Counted from the first letter of the stretch, positions 1 to 9,940 are shown. The stretch is DNA of 64,000 nt from Leptospira sp. (GCA_016742255.1 JACVCB010000008.1:62001-126000); one strand, 5' to 3'. Program-made: numbers and translations. The notes: generated by a model from the sequence alone, not told the origin.

Positions 1-1
1 T

Positions 2-61
2 GAAAAACAAAGAGATGAAAAGATTGCGGGTTTTAGATTGATGTTATGGAAAATGAAATGA
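2..61 (+). CDS. possible 3' end of an upstream coding region (partial)
   Basis: A frame open from the window edge runs 19 codons to a TGA at 59-61, ending in residues AGFRLMLWKMK. It would overlap the start of the next gene by 16 bases, which fits the tight packing seen here. The piece is too short to assign a family, and the open frame may be chance. Confidence 0.25.
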   Translation, partial: EKQRDEKIAGFRLMLWKMK

Positions 62-1464
62 AGATCAATAGGGAAGGAATCAAAAAATTCAAATTTGAGA
101 TTGGTATTTTTATTTCTCTGGCAATCGGAATTTTTTTTAGATTCTATAAGTTGGATAGACAGAGTTTATGGACTGACGAACTTTATTCTGTCTACGCTTC
201 CTCTCTTGAAAATTGGCATCTATTCTGGGATTACTTAGCTAGTGACCCTCATCCTCCATTGTTTCAAATTTTATTATCCATTTGGATTCACATCAATCCA
301 ACTGGGAATGAGATTTATATCAAATTTTTCCCTGTCATCATTTCTATACTAAACTTATTAGTGTTATTATTTTTAACAAGGGGTTGGGAGAAAAAAAGAA
401 GATTTCTCTTTCTATTTTTATTCTCATTTTCTCCAGGTGCCATATACTATGCGCAGGAAGTACGATCTTATTCACTCCTTTTGTGTTTATCTTCTTCCAT
501 TATTGTTCTTTTTGATTCGTTTTTATCTAACCTTCAAAATAAGAAACGCTATGTATTGTTAGCAATTTTATCGATTTGTATTTCCTATATTCATTTATTT
601 GGATTTATTTTTGTAGGTTCACTTTACTTTCTATTTTGGATTTATTTTTATATTCTAAAAGATAATCGAAGTTATTGGATTTTTTTATTAGGACTTGTGA
701 CTTTTGTAGCGTATTTGCCGTTTATTTTCCAATTACTTAGTGGGGATAAAATCGCAACTGCAGGTTGGATAGACCCGCCTAATTTGGTTTTATATTTGAG
801 TTACTATTCTTTATTTTTTTATACTTCGAAAAAGTTTCTATTTTTAACTGTTATTGTCCCTGTTCTCCTATTTTTAATTCTCATATATCGATTGGCAAAA
901 AAAATATTGGGGAAGGGTGGCTTTTACTCGCTTCGTTTATCAGAGTTATACTTGTTGGTATCATTTTTCATAATTATTGTTACAAGTTTCTTTTCATTTT
1001 ATAAACCGATAGTCACGAATCGAAATTGGATCGTAACTTTACCGCTTGTGTATATGTTTGTTTCCGAAAAACTTTCTGAAAATAAAAGAAGTAATATTCT
1101 TCTTGTTTCTTTGATTCTATTAACAATTTTCTCTTTTATTGATTTTAAGAAGAATTTTTATATTGTGTTTAAAGAAGATTGGCGTTCAACAACTCAATTC
1201 ATTTCAAGACAATGTGAGGGTAAGTATGTATTTTCAAACGCAACGCCTGAATACATCAAACTCTATCTAAATTGGAATTCTGACCAAAAATTTGAACCTA
1301 AGTTATTGGGAGAGGAGACAACGATAGAACAAAAAAAACTTTGTGTTGTGTATCGTTTTTTAGGCGGAAATGGGAAAAGTTTTCAAGAAGAGAATGGCTG
1401 GAAGTTTGTAAAAGAAAATACTTTTTATGGAATGGTAGTTAAGGAGTATCTGAGAAGTGAATAA
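46..1464 (+). CDS. GT39-like (PMT/ArnT-type) membrane glycosyltransferase
   Basis: A 472-residue protein with about ten or more hydrophobic segments. The first extracytoplasmic loop (about residues 35-75) carries a WTDE motif followed by DPHPPLFQ, the acidic and HPPL pattern of GT39-type glycosyltransferases that use polyprenyl-phosphate sugars. A short soluble tail (about 380-472) follows the last membrane segment. It overlaps the next acyltransferase gene by 8 bases, so the two are probably co-transcribed and may both modify a surface glycan. The start at ATG 46 is not certain: ATG 58 is an alternative. The family call is by motif; donor and acceptor are unknown. Confidence 0.65.
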   Translation: MENEMKINREGIKKFKFEIGIFISLAIGIFFRFYKLDRQSLWTDELYSVYASSLENWHLFWDYLASDPHPPLFQILLSIWIHINPTGNEIYIKFFPVIISILNLLVLLFLTRGWEKKRRFLFLFLFSFSPGAIYYAQEVRSYSLLLCLSSSIIVLFDSFLSNLQNKKRYVLLAILSICISYIHLFGFIFVGSLYFLFWIYFYILKDNRSYWIFLLGLVTFVAYLPFIFQLLSGDKIATAGWIDPPNLVLYLSYYSLFFYTSKKFLFLTVIVPVLLFLILIYRLAKKILGKGGFYSLRLSELYLLVSFFIIIVTSFFSFYKPIVTNRNWIVTLPLVYMFVSEKLSENKRSNILLVSLILLTIFSFIDFKKNFYIVFKEDWRSTTQFISRQCEGKYVFSNATPEYIKLYLNWNSDQKFEPKLLGEETTIEQKKLCVVYRFLGGNGKSFQEENGWKFVKENTFYGMVVKEYLRSE

Positions 1465-2656
1465 ACAGAAATTTCGATACATTACTTCAGTATTCGAAAA
1501 AAAGTCTTTTGAACATGAAAATTTAAATGGAATCAGAGCTATTTCAATTCTTTCTGTCGTAATTTATCATGTTTGGGTTACAGTGAAGCAGATTGTTCAC
1601 AGTGAGTATGAATTTGTTAATTTATTTCTAGGTGCTCTCTCTTCTGGAGTTGATTTCTTTTTTCTGTTAAGCGGTTTTTTGATCTATGGGGGGTTACGAA
1701 GGGAATTTGATAAGAATGGCAAAATTAATATAAAAGACTTTTTTGTAAAAAGGAGTTTGCGGATATTTCCTGCGTATTACTTTGCTTTATTTGTATTATA
1801 TTCCTTCAAGAGATTTCAGTTATCAAAGTTTGATATTCACTCGATCAAGGACCCAGCAGCAATCGCAATGTTTGAGAGTATCCGAGTTGGTTTGTCCAAT
1901 GTTTGGGTTGATGCATTGTATTTAACAGACATATTGAGAGTTCCTGTAGTTTATGATGGTGGATGGTCGTTATCTATCGAAGAACATTTTTATTTGGTAT
2001 TACCCTTTTTCTGTGTATTATTCTTCTTTCGAATCAATTTGATTTCTCGTCTTTCAATTTATATTCTGGGTTTTTCCATTGCTTTGTTCAATCGATATTC
2101 CATTTCCTATCCCATCGCCAATTTAGATGCTGTTTATCAGCTCTATTGTAGATTTGATTCCATTTTATTTGGAATGTTAGTATATGAGATGTACCACTTA
2201 TACCCTTGGAATATATTGCGTGTAAGTTATAAACAATTTTGGTCTGGCTTACTATTAGGATTCAGTTTTTTTCTAATGATTTGGATGCATCAAGTTGATT
2301 CATCGAGTGCATTTGCCATTGTGTTTCGTCCAACACTTGTTTCTATAGGATTTGGGATTCTTATGTATTTTTCTTTCTTTATCAAGCCAATTACCAGTTT
2401 CTTTAGTTGGAGTTTTTTTAGGCCTTTTGCTCGATTGGGTTACACTGCGTACCTATGGCATATTATAGTGATTCCAATTGTTGCTACAAAAGTGACTCCA
2501 ATTGTATTGAAGAATCAAAATATGTTATCTGCTGTATATGCTTTTATTTATGTAATATTTTTTACATTTTTGACTTCATGGATCGTTTACTTAATCATTG
2601 AGTTACCGTTTTTAAGATTGAAAGAAAAATTAGTGCATCCGATTAAAATTCAGTAA
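1457..2656 (+). CDS. acyltransferase-3 (OafA/YrhL-type) membrane protein
   Basis: A 399-residue polytopic protein. Near the N-terminus it has the NGIRAISIL segment followed by a membrane helix with the catalytic-type histidine (IYHVW). It then has FFFLLSGFLI, the KRSLRIFPAYY segment, and GWSLSIEEHFYL, all hallmarks of acyltransferase family 3. Such enzymes O-acylate surface sugars using cytoplasmic acyl donors. The start is GTG at 1457, inside the end of the preceding gene. A GT2 gene follows after 24 bases. The family is secure; the glycan target is inferred from context. Confidence 0.8.
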   Translation: MNKQKFRYITSVFEKKSFEHENLNGIRAISILSVVIYHVWVTVKQIVHSEYEFVNLFLGALSSGVDFFFLLSGFLIYGGLRREFDKNGKINIKDFFVKRSLRIFPAYYFALFVLYSFKRFQLSKFDIHSIKDPAAIAMFESIRVGLSNVWVDALYLTDILRVPVVYDGGWSLSIEEHFYLVLPFFCVLFFFRINLISRLSIYILGFSIALFNRYSISYPIANLDAVYQLYCRFDSILFGMLVYEMYHLYPWNILRVSYKQFWSGLLLGFSFFLMIWMHQVDSSSAFAIVFRPTLVSIGFGILMYFSFFIKPITSFFSWSFFRPFARLGYTAYLWHIIVIPIVATKVTPIVLKNQNMLSAVYAFIYVIFFTFLTSWIVYLIIELPFLRLKEKLVHPIKIQ

Positions 2657-2680
2657 GAAGAAGAGTCTCTATAATTAATT

Positions 2681-3679
2681 ATGAAATATTTTTTAGAAAA
2701 ACGAAGTAATCCAAAAGTTTTGTCCATTGTGATTCCATGTTATAACGAGGAATCAGTGCTTCCGCATTTAAAAGAAAGATTAACTAATTTTTTAGTGAAG
2801 TTGCCGACAAAAATCGAGTTGATACTTGTGAATGATGGAAGCATCGATAACACTATTTTTGAATTAGTAAATTGGTCAAAAGAAGACAAACGAGTTAAAA
2901 TCATAAGTTTATCTAGAAATTTTGGTCATCAAATTGCTGTTACAGCGGGCATGGATTATGCGAGTGGGGAAGCAGTTGTCATCATGGATGCTGATTTGCA
3001 AGATCCTCCTGAAGTAATTTTTGAAATGTTGGAGCGGTATCGAGAAGGATATGATGTTGTTTATGGACAACGAATTGCCCGTACGGGTGAGTCATGGTTT
3101 AAAAAGATAACTGCATGGGCATTTTATCGTTTAATGAAAGTTTTGGTTCACAAGGATTTACCATTGGATTCAGGTGATTTTAGATTGATTTCACGCCGAT
3201 GTTTGGATGCTTTAAATGGACTAAGAGAAAACCATCGTTTTTTGCGTGGTATGAATGCATGGATAGGATTTCCGCAAATTCCGGTATTTTATAAACGTGA
3301 TGCAAGAGTTGCAGGGGAAACAAAATACCCTTTGCAAAAAATGTTGAAGTTAGCAATGAATGCAGCAGTTTCATTTTCACCTTTACCTTTACGATTTAGT
3401 TTGGCTCTAGGAATCATCGTTGCATTTGTGGGATTTTTTGTAGGCGCTTATGCACTCTTTCGCGCATTCCAACATTTCATTTTGGAGATGCCGATTGTAT
3501 ACAACCCAGGTTGGGCTACAATCGTCACTTTGATATGTTTAATTGGTGGTTCAATTTTAATTTCCATAGGAATCCTTGGAGAATACATTGCTAGAATTTT
3601 TGAGGAATCTAAAAACAGACCTCTTTATGTTGTCGAATTTGTAAAAGGTATACCAGACTCCAAACGTTTTCAAAAGTAA
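2681..3679 (+). CDS. GT2 polyprenyl-phosphate glycosyltransferase (GtrB/DPM-like)
   Basis: 332 residues. The N-terminal GT-A domain begins with SIVIPCYNEE and has LVNDGS and the metal-binding DADLQDPP (D103, D105), followed by DSGDFRL. Two C-terminal membrane helices (about 235-260 and 275-300) place it with GtrB/dolichol-phosphate-mannose-synthase-like enzymes. These load a sugar onto undecaprenyl phosphate at the cytoplasmic face, producing donors for GT39/GT-C enzymes such as the one two genes upstream. It is the third gene of a plus-strand run and ends 6 bases from a convergent gene. The sugar is not readable from sequence. Confidence 0.85.
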   Translation: MKYFLEKRSNPKVLSIVIPCYNEESVLPHLKERLTNFLVKLPTKIELILVNDGSIDNTIFELVNWSKEDKRVKIISLSRNFGHQIAVTAGMDYASGEAVVIMDADLQDPPEVIFEMLERYREGYDVVYGQRIARTGESWFKKITAWAFYRLMKVLVHKDLPLDSGDFRLISRRCLDALNGLRENHRFLRGMNAWIGFPQIPVFYKRDARVAGETKYPLQKMLKLAMNAAVSFSPLPLRFSLALGIIVAFVGFFVGAYALFRAFQHFILEMPIVYNPGWATIVTLICLIGGSILISIGILGEYIARIFEESKNRPLYVVEFVKGIPDSKRFQK

Positions 3680-3685
3680 AATAAA

Positions 3686-3713
3686 TTATGGAGAATAATT
3701 GCATTCTCGATAA
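3686..3713. terminator. stem-loop at a convergent gene junction
   Basis: GAGAAT (691-696 of the 3 kb block) pairs with ATTCTC (703-708) around a 6-base loop. The stem is extended by TTAT/ATAA across a G/G mismatch. It lies on the last codons of the minus-strand gene and just past the stop of the GT2 gene. There is no T-tract, so intrinsic termination is uncertain. Confidence 0.3.
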
Positions 3714-5206
3714 CCAATGAATTTTAATTCTGCATATTGTTTGCAGGAATATTTTTTGGTTTGAAGTAGTTTTTGAAATTCATCACTACTCAGCTCCATT
3801 TTCCTTTTGACATTCATATATGCATTGGGAACATTTTTTGAAAAATCAAATACATATATTTTTTTCAATTTTTGAGATTGTATTAAACTAACTAACGAAT
3901 TAAATTTTGTTTCGTTCGTAAAATTTCTGAAAGAAATTGCTGGTTGTTTTAATAGATGGATGCCTGCTGTACTTGAAATATTCGTATCATAAAAAATCCA
4001 TAAATCTGCATTCAAACTTTCATATATTTGATTTGTTTTTTTGATCATTTTGAAACTTTCTTTCAAAATTCGGAGTATGATCAAATTGACTAAAATGGAA
4101 ATGATGATGAGTATTTTAAATACTTTATCGTTTTGTAATTCGGTCCAAAAATGAGAGATGATAAAAATCATCGGAACAACTGCAAATAATACATATCTAG
4201 CTGAAATCGTGATACCATCATTTGGTGCGCTTAATCCTACAAGAATCGGATACAATATAAATAGAGTTAAGTGGTAATGGATAGGATTTTGTTTTCTAAT
4301 GGAATACAAAGAATCTCTGAAACGATAGAACGGATAAAGAAAATAAGGAGAAATGAGAAAAAAACCGAATTTGAATCCTTGGTCGGAAAAACCAGTTAGT
4401 AAAATCTTCTGTAAATTTAAGAGTCGATTGTTTTTTGCAAAGTAATGTTCTTCTGTATAATTGAATAGGTATCGAATTCCCAATGGATGACCGTATTCAA
4501 TATCATTCCATAGAAAAAAAAATGATACTGGGATGAGAAAGGCGATTGTTAAGAATACAATTTCTTTTCTTTTTTTAAGTGTAATTAATCGAAGTGAAGA
4601 AAGTACAAAGAGTAATCCGGAAAAAATTAAGAGTTCCAATCGGAATAAACTGAATAAAACAGAAAAACATACACTTACTATCAGTAAATTTGTGTTTTGA
4701 TTTTCGATTGCCATTGTCCAGAGTGAATACACAAAACAGACAAGGAAAAGGGTGAATGGAACTTCCGATAAATCAATGACTTGGCAGAGTACTACTGAAG
4801 TTGTAATAACCAAAATTGAAATATTGATATCAACTTTCCCGAATCCTTTTAAGCAAAGAACACTTAACAGGAGAAATAGTACATTCATATAAATCATCTG
4901 CTTGACAGTTAGAAAGAAGAAAAGTTTTGCATATAAAAATGCAAATGACGCTGAAAAGACTGACTTCAGATTATGTTGGTTTTGGATGATAAAAGTAACT
5001 GGATGTAATTTTTGATCTGGGTCTAGGGAGCTTGCGGGGTATGTGGTGGATTCGTTTCCATTTTGGATGCTATTGATTTGGAATGCTTTTGCTAAGGAAT
5101 CCGAAATAAAACTATTCGTTGCAGAAAGGTAAGATTGTAATCCAAGGAAAAAAACAAAAAAAATAGCTAAGGTGATTTTATCTTTTTTTGACAAATGAAA
5201 ATTCAT
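3686..5206 (-). CDS. polytopic membrane protein, putative GT-C-type glycosyltransferase (tandem paralogue 1)
   Basis: 506 residues with many hydrophobic helices and a short soluble C-terminal domain (about 395-506). An APNDG loop followed by SARYVLF near residue 330 matches the APNDG...RFYTV loop of the neighbouring 542-residue protein. The soluble tails also correspond (NADLWIFYDT against NPDIIVFTDY). The two are therefore tandem paralogues. They recall a Leptospira family of putative membrane glycosyltransferases (LA_3751/LA_3752-like, from memory). The start codon directly abuts the stop of the upstream gene (TAAATG), implying translational coupling. Function is inferred only. Confidence 0.6.
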   Translation of the reverse strand: MNFHLSKKDKITLAIFFVFFLGLQSYLSATNSFISDSLAKAFQINSIQNGNESTTYPASSLDPDQKLHPVTFIIQNQHNLKSVFSASFAFLYAKLFFFLTVKQMIYMNVLFLLLSVLCLKGFGKVDINISILVITTSVVLCQVIDLSEVPFTLFLVCFVYSLWTMAIENQNTNLLIVSVCFSVLFSLFRLELLIFSGLLFVLSSLRLITLKKRKEIVFLTIAFLIPVSFFFLWNDIEYGHPLGIRYLFNYTEEHYFAKNNRLLNLQKILLTGFSDQGFKFGFFLISPYFLYPFYRFRDSLYSIRKQNPIHYHLTLFILYPILVGLSAPNDGITISARYVLFAVVPMIFIISHFWTELQNDKVFKILIIISILVNLIILRILKESFKMIKKTNQIYESLNADLWIFYDTNISSTAGIHLLKQPAISFRNFTNETKFNSLVSLIQSQKLKKIYVFDFSKNVPNAYMNVKRKMELSSDEFQKLLQTKKYSCKQYAELKFIGYRECNYSP

Positions 5207-6835
5207 TTAATTTGCTCCTTTGATAGTTCCTGACCAAATTCGGTACACTTGTTTATCAATGATTTGAAAATTTGAAGTATTTTTTTTCAAACTCGACTCT
5301 AGTCGATTCAAATCCCAGTGAGAAATTGGATATCCTCCTTTTGCTTTTTCAGCATTCATTACATTTCTTGTTTCTTGTGTTAGAATGAGTGGGTGCCAAT
5401 CCACAAAAATAATTTTTTTACCCCTCATTTTCTCAGATAAAATTTTGATCAACTGCTCATTTTTTTCAGTAGAATAAGACACTAAACTAATATGTTTTGT
5501 ATAGTCACTTCCGATGGAATATAAATTTAGATAATCAGTAAACACGATGATATCAGGGTTTAATTCCTTGGTGATAACACTGAAATTTTTAACTAAACTT
5601 GTTTTTGATTTTTGAATTTTTGCACCAAGGATTCCTAATAAAACAGAATAGGTGATGAGTAGAAGGAGAGTGATTCGAAGTATCCAATTTTTGGATTTTA
5701 AGATTTTAATATAGATTGGTTTTAATAATAATAAATAAGGTAAAATTAAAACGGTATAAAATCTCGGTCCCCAATTATTGAATCCATCGTTAGGTGCTAT
5801 AAAAGGTATTACAAGTAATGTAAATATTAGAGAGAGTAATAGTGATTTTTTTAAATTTGATACTGTCTTAAATTGTTTTCCGTAATAAACAATCAATGGA
5901 AAAGTCAATGGAAGGTAAGCAAAAAAACCAACTTTTTTATCTGCATAAAAATTCAAACTTTGAAACCATTCGAGTCTTTGTGTAAAACTTACTTGGAATC
6001 CAGATAAATTTGCTAAAAATCGAGTCCCAAAGAAGTGATCGTATAAAATTTCATTCAATATAAATTGTAGGATGATTCCTAATAAACAAACAAGCAAATA
6101 TACCTTAAGCGAAACAATTTTTGAAAGAATCGATAGGAAAGAATGATCCTTCCATAAAAAGAGGAAAGTAAAGAAGAATAAAAGGGAAAAAAATGGAAGG
6201 GTATCTAAGCGAACCATAATTACCCAAGAGAGCGACAAACCTGCAACAGTTTGTATGAAAATCGATTTTTGATTACGAAGAATTGGTAAGAGACCAAGTA
6301 AAGAGAAGGCAAAAACTGCCGGCATCTCTGAATATTCCCAACTCAATGGCCACAAATATGTTCCAAAATAACATATCCAAAGTAAGGGAAATGAAAATTT
6401 ATAATACCGTCTGAGAATCCAAAAACCTAAAAAAAGAAAAAATAGAGAACTATATACAAGATACGATAAGGGTAGAATATACAAAACTGGTGCCAACATG
6501 GCTGCAAATTGTATCGGAAATGCACTGACAATTCTATCTTTGCATTTGATATATAAGTTATCTACTAAATGAAAATAGTTTAAGTTAGGATCAAACTCGT
6601 AACCTGGGTAATACAATTGGTCCGATTGAAAGTGATTGAAATATAAAGAATATGTTTGGATCAATTTATCATGGCTATCTTGGAAGTAAGAGTTTTGGGG
6701 AGAAGTGTACTGTATGAACACTACAACTACAATGAAAAGCAAAAACCATTTTAATCCTAATTGTAATTGTTTCGCTTTTGGGAGAATCACCATTTGTGTT
6801 ATTTGCCTTTCTATACGATTTATAAGTTGAATCAA
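5207..6835 (-). CDS. polytopic membrane protein, putative GT-C-type glycosyltransferase (tandem paralogue 2)
   Basis: 542 residues, with a short cytoplasmic N-terminus, about ten membrane segments and a C-terminal soluble region (about 430-542). It shares the APNDG loop, an early Asp-rich luminal segment (NSYFQDSHDK) and the soluble tail layout with the downstream gene, so it probably arose by duplication. It is first in a two-gene minus-strand operon, divergent from an acyltransferase across 62 bases. No catalytic motif can be assigned with confidence. A sugar transferase role on the periplasmic side is an inference from topology and neighbours. Confidence 0.6.
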   Translation of the reverse strand: MIQLINRIERQITQMVILPKAKQLQLGLKWFLLFIVVVVFIQYTSPQNSYFQDSHDKLIQTYSLYFNHFQSDQLYYPGYEFDPNLNYFHLVDNLYIKCKDRIVSAFPIQFAAMLAPVLYILPLSYLVYSSLFFLFLGFWILRRYYKFSFPLLWICYFGTYLWPLSWEYSEMPAVFAFSLLGLLPILRNQKSIFIQTVAGLSLSWVIMVRLDTLPFFSLLFFFTFLFLWKDHSFLSILSKIVSLKVYLLVCLLGIILQFILNEILYDHFFGTRFLANLSGFQVSFTQRLEWFQSLNFYADKKVGFFAYLPLTFPLIVYYGKQFKTVSNLKKSLLLSLIFTLLVIPFIAPNDGFNNWGPRFYTVLILPYLLLLKPIYIKILKSKNWILRITLLLLITYSVLLGILGAKIQKSKTSLVKNFSVITKELNPDIIVFTDYLNLYSIGSDYTKHISLVSYSTEKNEQLIKILSEKMRGKKIIFVDWHPLILTQETRNVMNAEKAKGGYPISHWDLNRLESSLKKNTSNFQIIDKQVYRIWSGTIKGAN

Positions 6836-6897
6836 TATTGTATTTATCGATTGATTTCTATTGAATCCAAGGCAAAGTTTCCCCAGATACTAACAAT

Positions 6898-8370
6898 ATG
6901 AAAGAATATTTTATTGAAATTTTTAGGAAAAATAACAAGGAAATTAACGAACTGTACGGAATCCGTGCGTTAAGTTGTTACTTAGTTATCTTATTCCATT
7001 GTTTTGCTTTTTCTATCGATTTTTTTCCAATACAGTTTGCTCAGTATCTACCAAATGCGCAAAATGTTGAATTTTTAATGAGTTTGTTTTTTGTGATCAG
7101 TGCCTTTTTGGTTTCCACATCCTTTTCTCGTGAATTGGAAAGATCTAGTTTTGGGGTTAGTTGGAAGAACTTTGTTTTGAAACGATCTCTTCGTATCTTC
7201 CCCGCATTTTATGTGATTCTTTCAATTACCATTTTAATCATGGCTGGAGTATTGAAAAAAAGCCAAATGATGCCAGGTTCTGATGGAATCTCAGACAGTT
7301 TAATCGATTTAAAATTAAAACTTTCGTATTGGTGGACTGATTTTGCATACATCTCCAATTATTTTCCAAAGCGGATCATGGTTCATGGATGGTCGTTATC
7401 AATGGAGGAACAATTCTATTTGGCTATGCCATTTGTATTTTTGTTCTATACTAAAATCTTATCAAACACAGTTCAAAAGCTCGTCTTTTTAATCGTATTA
7501 CTGAATGTTCCCATTCTCATTCGTTATTATTATCACCTAACTGTTCCTATGTTAGAATTTGATGGATATGTCAAAACTCTTTTCCATCCGATTCATACTC
7601 ATTTTGAGCCATTCGTATATGGAATTTTACTAATGGAGCTTTGGAGGTCTGGTAAAATATCAAAACAATTACCAAATTCTAAATTGAGTTTTTATTTAGT
7701 ATTTTCGATTCTCTTTTTTATCTTTTGCTATGTTTGTACCCTACATTATGAAGATGCAAAGTTATATTTCACGGTCTTTCGGATAAGTTTTTATTCTTTT
7801 TTTGCGTTTGTCATTGTATACGGAGCAGTGGGTGGATTTTTTTCATGTATCGCTTGGTTTTTGGCAAATCCAATTTTAGTATTTATTGGCAAGTTAAGTT
7901 ATGGAATTTATTTAGTTCACATGTTGGTCAATACTGCGGTTATGTTGGCCATCTTAAATCCTAAGGGTAGGGATTATAATGGATTGAACCATTTATTGAA
8001 AGCATCATTCATTAGTTTGGTTCTTTCAGCTGTGATTGCACTTCTCAGTTATCTATTGATCGAAAAACCGTTTTTAAAAATACGCGAGTGGACCCAACCT
8101 AGATTTGACATTTCTAAAAATAGTTTTTACTACATTATAGGGAATGATAAAGAAAAAAGATTAGTTTCTATTTTACTTTCGATTTTATCGTTTTTGCCTT
8201 ATTTGATTGTAAAGCAGATGATAGTCGTTTCTTTCATTCCCTTAACAAATTATGCAGAGATTAGCCTTTGGGTATTACTCTTCATTCCGATCTTACTCAA
8301 TGGATACTCACTTCTAAAGTATAGACAAATTTTCTTTTATCACTACATCAGTCGGTTTCAGAACCAATGA
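6898..8370 (+). CDS. acyltransferase-3 family membrane protein
   Basis: 490 residues. It has the same signature series as the 1457-2656 gene: YGIRALSCY with a helix containing LFHCF, FFVISAFLV, KRSLRIFPAFY and GWSLSMEEQFYL. It is about 90 residues longer at the C-terminus, with two extra membrane segments after residue 395. It is transcribed alone, divergent from the tandem membrane proteins and convergent with the APP1-domain gene. O-acylation of an exported glycan or lipid is the expected activity. The substrate is unknown. Confidence 0.78.
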   Translation: MKEYFIEIFRKNNKEINELYGIRALSCYLVILFHCFAFSIDFFPIQFAQYLPNAQNVEFLMSLFFVISAFLVSTSFSRELERSSFGVSWKNFVLKRSLRIFPAFYVILSITILIMAGVLKKSQMMPGSDGISDSLIDLKLKLSYWWTDFAYISNYFPKRIMVHGWSLSMEEQFYLAMPFVFLFYTKILSNTVQKLVFLIVLLNVPILIRYYYHLTVPMLEFDGYVKTLFHPIHTHFEPFVYGILLMELWRSGKISKQLPNSKLSFYLVFSILFFIFCYVCTLHYEDAKLYFTVFRISFYSFFAFVIVYGAVGGFFSCIAWFLANPILVFIGKLSYGIYLVHMLVNTAVMLAILNPKGRDYNGLNHLLKASFISLVLSAVIALLSYLLIEKPFLKIREWTQPRFDISKNSFYYIIGNDKEKRLVSILLSILSFLPYLIVKQMIVVSFIPLTNYAEISLWVLLFIPILLNGYSLLKYRQIFFYHYISRFQNQ

Positions 8371-8386
8371 GTTTGTTCTTTTTTTT

Positions 8387-8414
8387 TGCGTTTTTGAACT
8401 AGTTTAAAAACGCA
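8387..8414. terminator. near-perfect stem-loop between convergent genes
   Basis: TGCGTTTTT (8387-8395) pairs with AAAAACGCA (8406-8414). The stem continues through a G/T wobble into a self-complementary AACTAGTT. It includes the last codons and stop (8399-8401) of the minus-strand gene. Flanking T residues lie on the 5' side (8379-8387), so it is not a textbook terminator in either direction, but its position suggests a bidirectional end point. Confidence 0.4.
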
Positions 8415-9940
8415 GATTTTAAATTCTCTTTGATTTTGGCTCTTGTTCCATCGGCTTCTTTGGGAAGTGTTAATTCATCGAGTTGTTTTAGAATAAAGGT
8501 TTCATCTACAAGTTTTCCTTCCAAAACTTTTCCAATCATTCCAGCGATGATGGTTAAAATTTGGTTGGGATCTAAATAACCATGATTCTCTAATAGGATG
8601 GCCATTCCCATGGCACCTTCTGTTCCGTAAAAGGGAGGTCTCTTCGAAAATTCTGTTTCGAAAATACCTTTTGGTAGGGCATCTTTCACTTTTTGGATCA
8701 TATCCAATTCACTTGGACCATGACTTGTGCGATTGATGAGAGTAAGAGTTACTGGGTTTTTTGGGCCGTGGATACGAAGGATTTCTTCTGCATACAATCT
8801 GATTTTTTTTGATGCGTCTCTCGTGATGGCATCTCTTCCTAAAAAATTCAATTGGTATAAATATTCTTCTAATTCGTCTCCACTTAATTTTCCCATACAA
8901 ATCAATTGATAGAGTGTGAAGATCATATAATCAGATTCTGTATTATCTCCGAGAAGGATCTCCTTAGAATTTGTAGGTAAATAAATTCGATCATACAGAA
9001 GAATGGATAGTTTATAGGACATTTGGTCGAATAGGCTTTGGTAAGAAGCACCCAGGAATTTTTTCGTTCGTGACCAAGCTGGTTTGAATCCATTTTGGAA
9101 AAATTCAAGGGGATTGAAGATTGTATCAATGACTTTATCAAATACACCTTTGATTGTTCCTTCCAGATATTTTAAATGCAAAGATTCAATGTGAATGTTG
9201 TCTTTTGCAATTGTGGCAAGCATGGTCCTTCGAAAAAAATGGGGGCTTGCGGAAATAAAGGCAAGAGGAGCATTCTCTAAGTTCATTCTAAGTTCTCTGT
9301 ACAATTCGGGCATTCCAGGAAGCGCCTGTTTTTGGTTAGGTGTCTCGAATAATGCCGAGAATTTTCCTTTTCCAGAGTGAATGTCCGTCGCAAGATATGT
9401 TTGGTCAATGTCTGATGTGACAACAATGCCTTGGTAATCTTCTGCGATGATTCGCAGTTTCCCTTTTCCAACGATAGTTGTTCTTCCCAAAATGGAATTT
9501 TCGGTAGCATTTAAATGGGCAAGGTCCTTGGAATACTGTCGAAAGCTATCCAAACCTTCTAAAATCACTTGGAAATCATGGAATCCTACAGGCAGTTTGT
9601 CTCGGATCTCACAGGAAAAAAAACCATCTTCATCTGCTTTGATTTTACCAGAAGTGTAAATGAGTTTGCCTGTCGCATCATGGACTTCTAATTTTAAAAC
9701 TGGTTTGCGAACTGGGGCGAGGGAAAAATCGAGAAAGGGAGTGATTTTCGTTTCATCCCCCTTAAATAACCCTGTCACAAGGTCCCAAAGGCCATCTGCC
9801 TTCATTAAATCGGTAATCCCTACGTCGACTACCTGACCACGCACATAGGAGCGTCGTTCTCTTCCTAGCGATCCACCGCAAACTGCGATTCTTTTGATAT
9901 CGGTAATGATAGGTTGTGAAGTATTTGGTTCTTGGGACAT
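8399..9940 (-). CDS. APP1 (DUF2183)-type phosphatase-domain protein
   Basis: 513 residues. A beta-rich N-terminal half (about 15-150) precedes the APP1-like domain, which opens with SDIDQTYLATD (D177, D179, T181, the DxDxT phosphatase motif). It continues with an LPGMPELYREL segment and FISASPHFF (second phosphatase motif). Yeast App1 is a phosphatidate phosphatase with this domain; whether the bacterial protein has that activity is an inference. No signal peptide is visible, so it is probably cytoplasmic. The C-terminal 130 residues are of unknown fold. It is divergent from the UbiD gene with 53 bases between them. Confidence 0.75.
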   Translation of the reverse strand: MSQEPNTSQPIITDIKRIAVCGGSLGRERRSYVRGQVVDVGITDLMKADGLWDLVTGLFKGDETKITPFLDFSLAPVRKPVLKLEVHDATGKLIYTSGKIKADEDGFFSCEIRDKLPVGFHDFQVILEGLDSFRQYSKDLAHLNATENSILGRTTIVGKGKLRIIAEDYQGIVVTSDIDQTYLATDIHSGKGKFSALFETPNQKQALPGMPELYRELRMNLENAPLAFISASPHFFRRTMLATIAKDNIHIESLHLKYLEGTIKGVFDKVIDTIFNPLEFFQNGFKPAWSRTKKFLGASYQSLFDQMSYKLSILLYDRIYLPTNSKEILLGDNTESDYMIFTLYQLICMGKLSGDELEEYLYQLNFLGRDAITRDASKKIRLYAEEILRIHGPKNPVTLTLINRTSHGPSELDMIQKVKDALPKGIFETEFSKRPPFYGTEGAMGMAILLENHGYLDPNQILTIIAGMIGKVLEGKLVDETFILKQLDELTLPKEADGTRAKIKENLKSAFLN

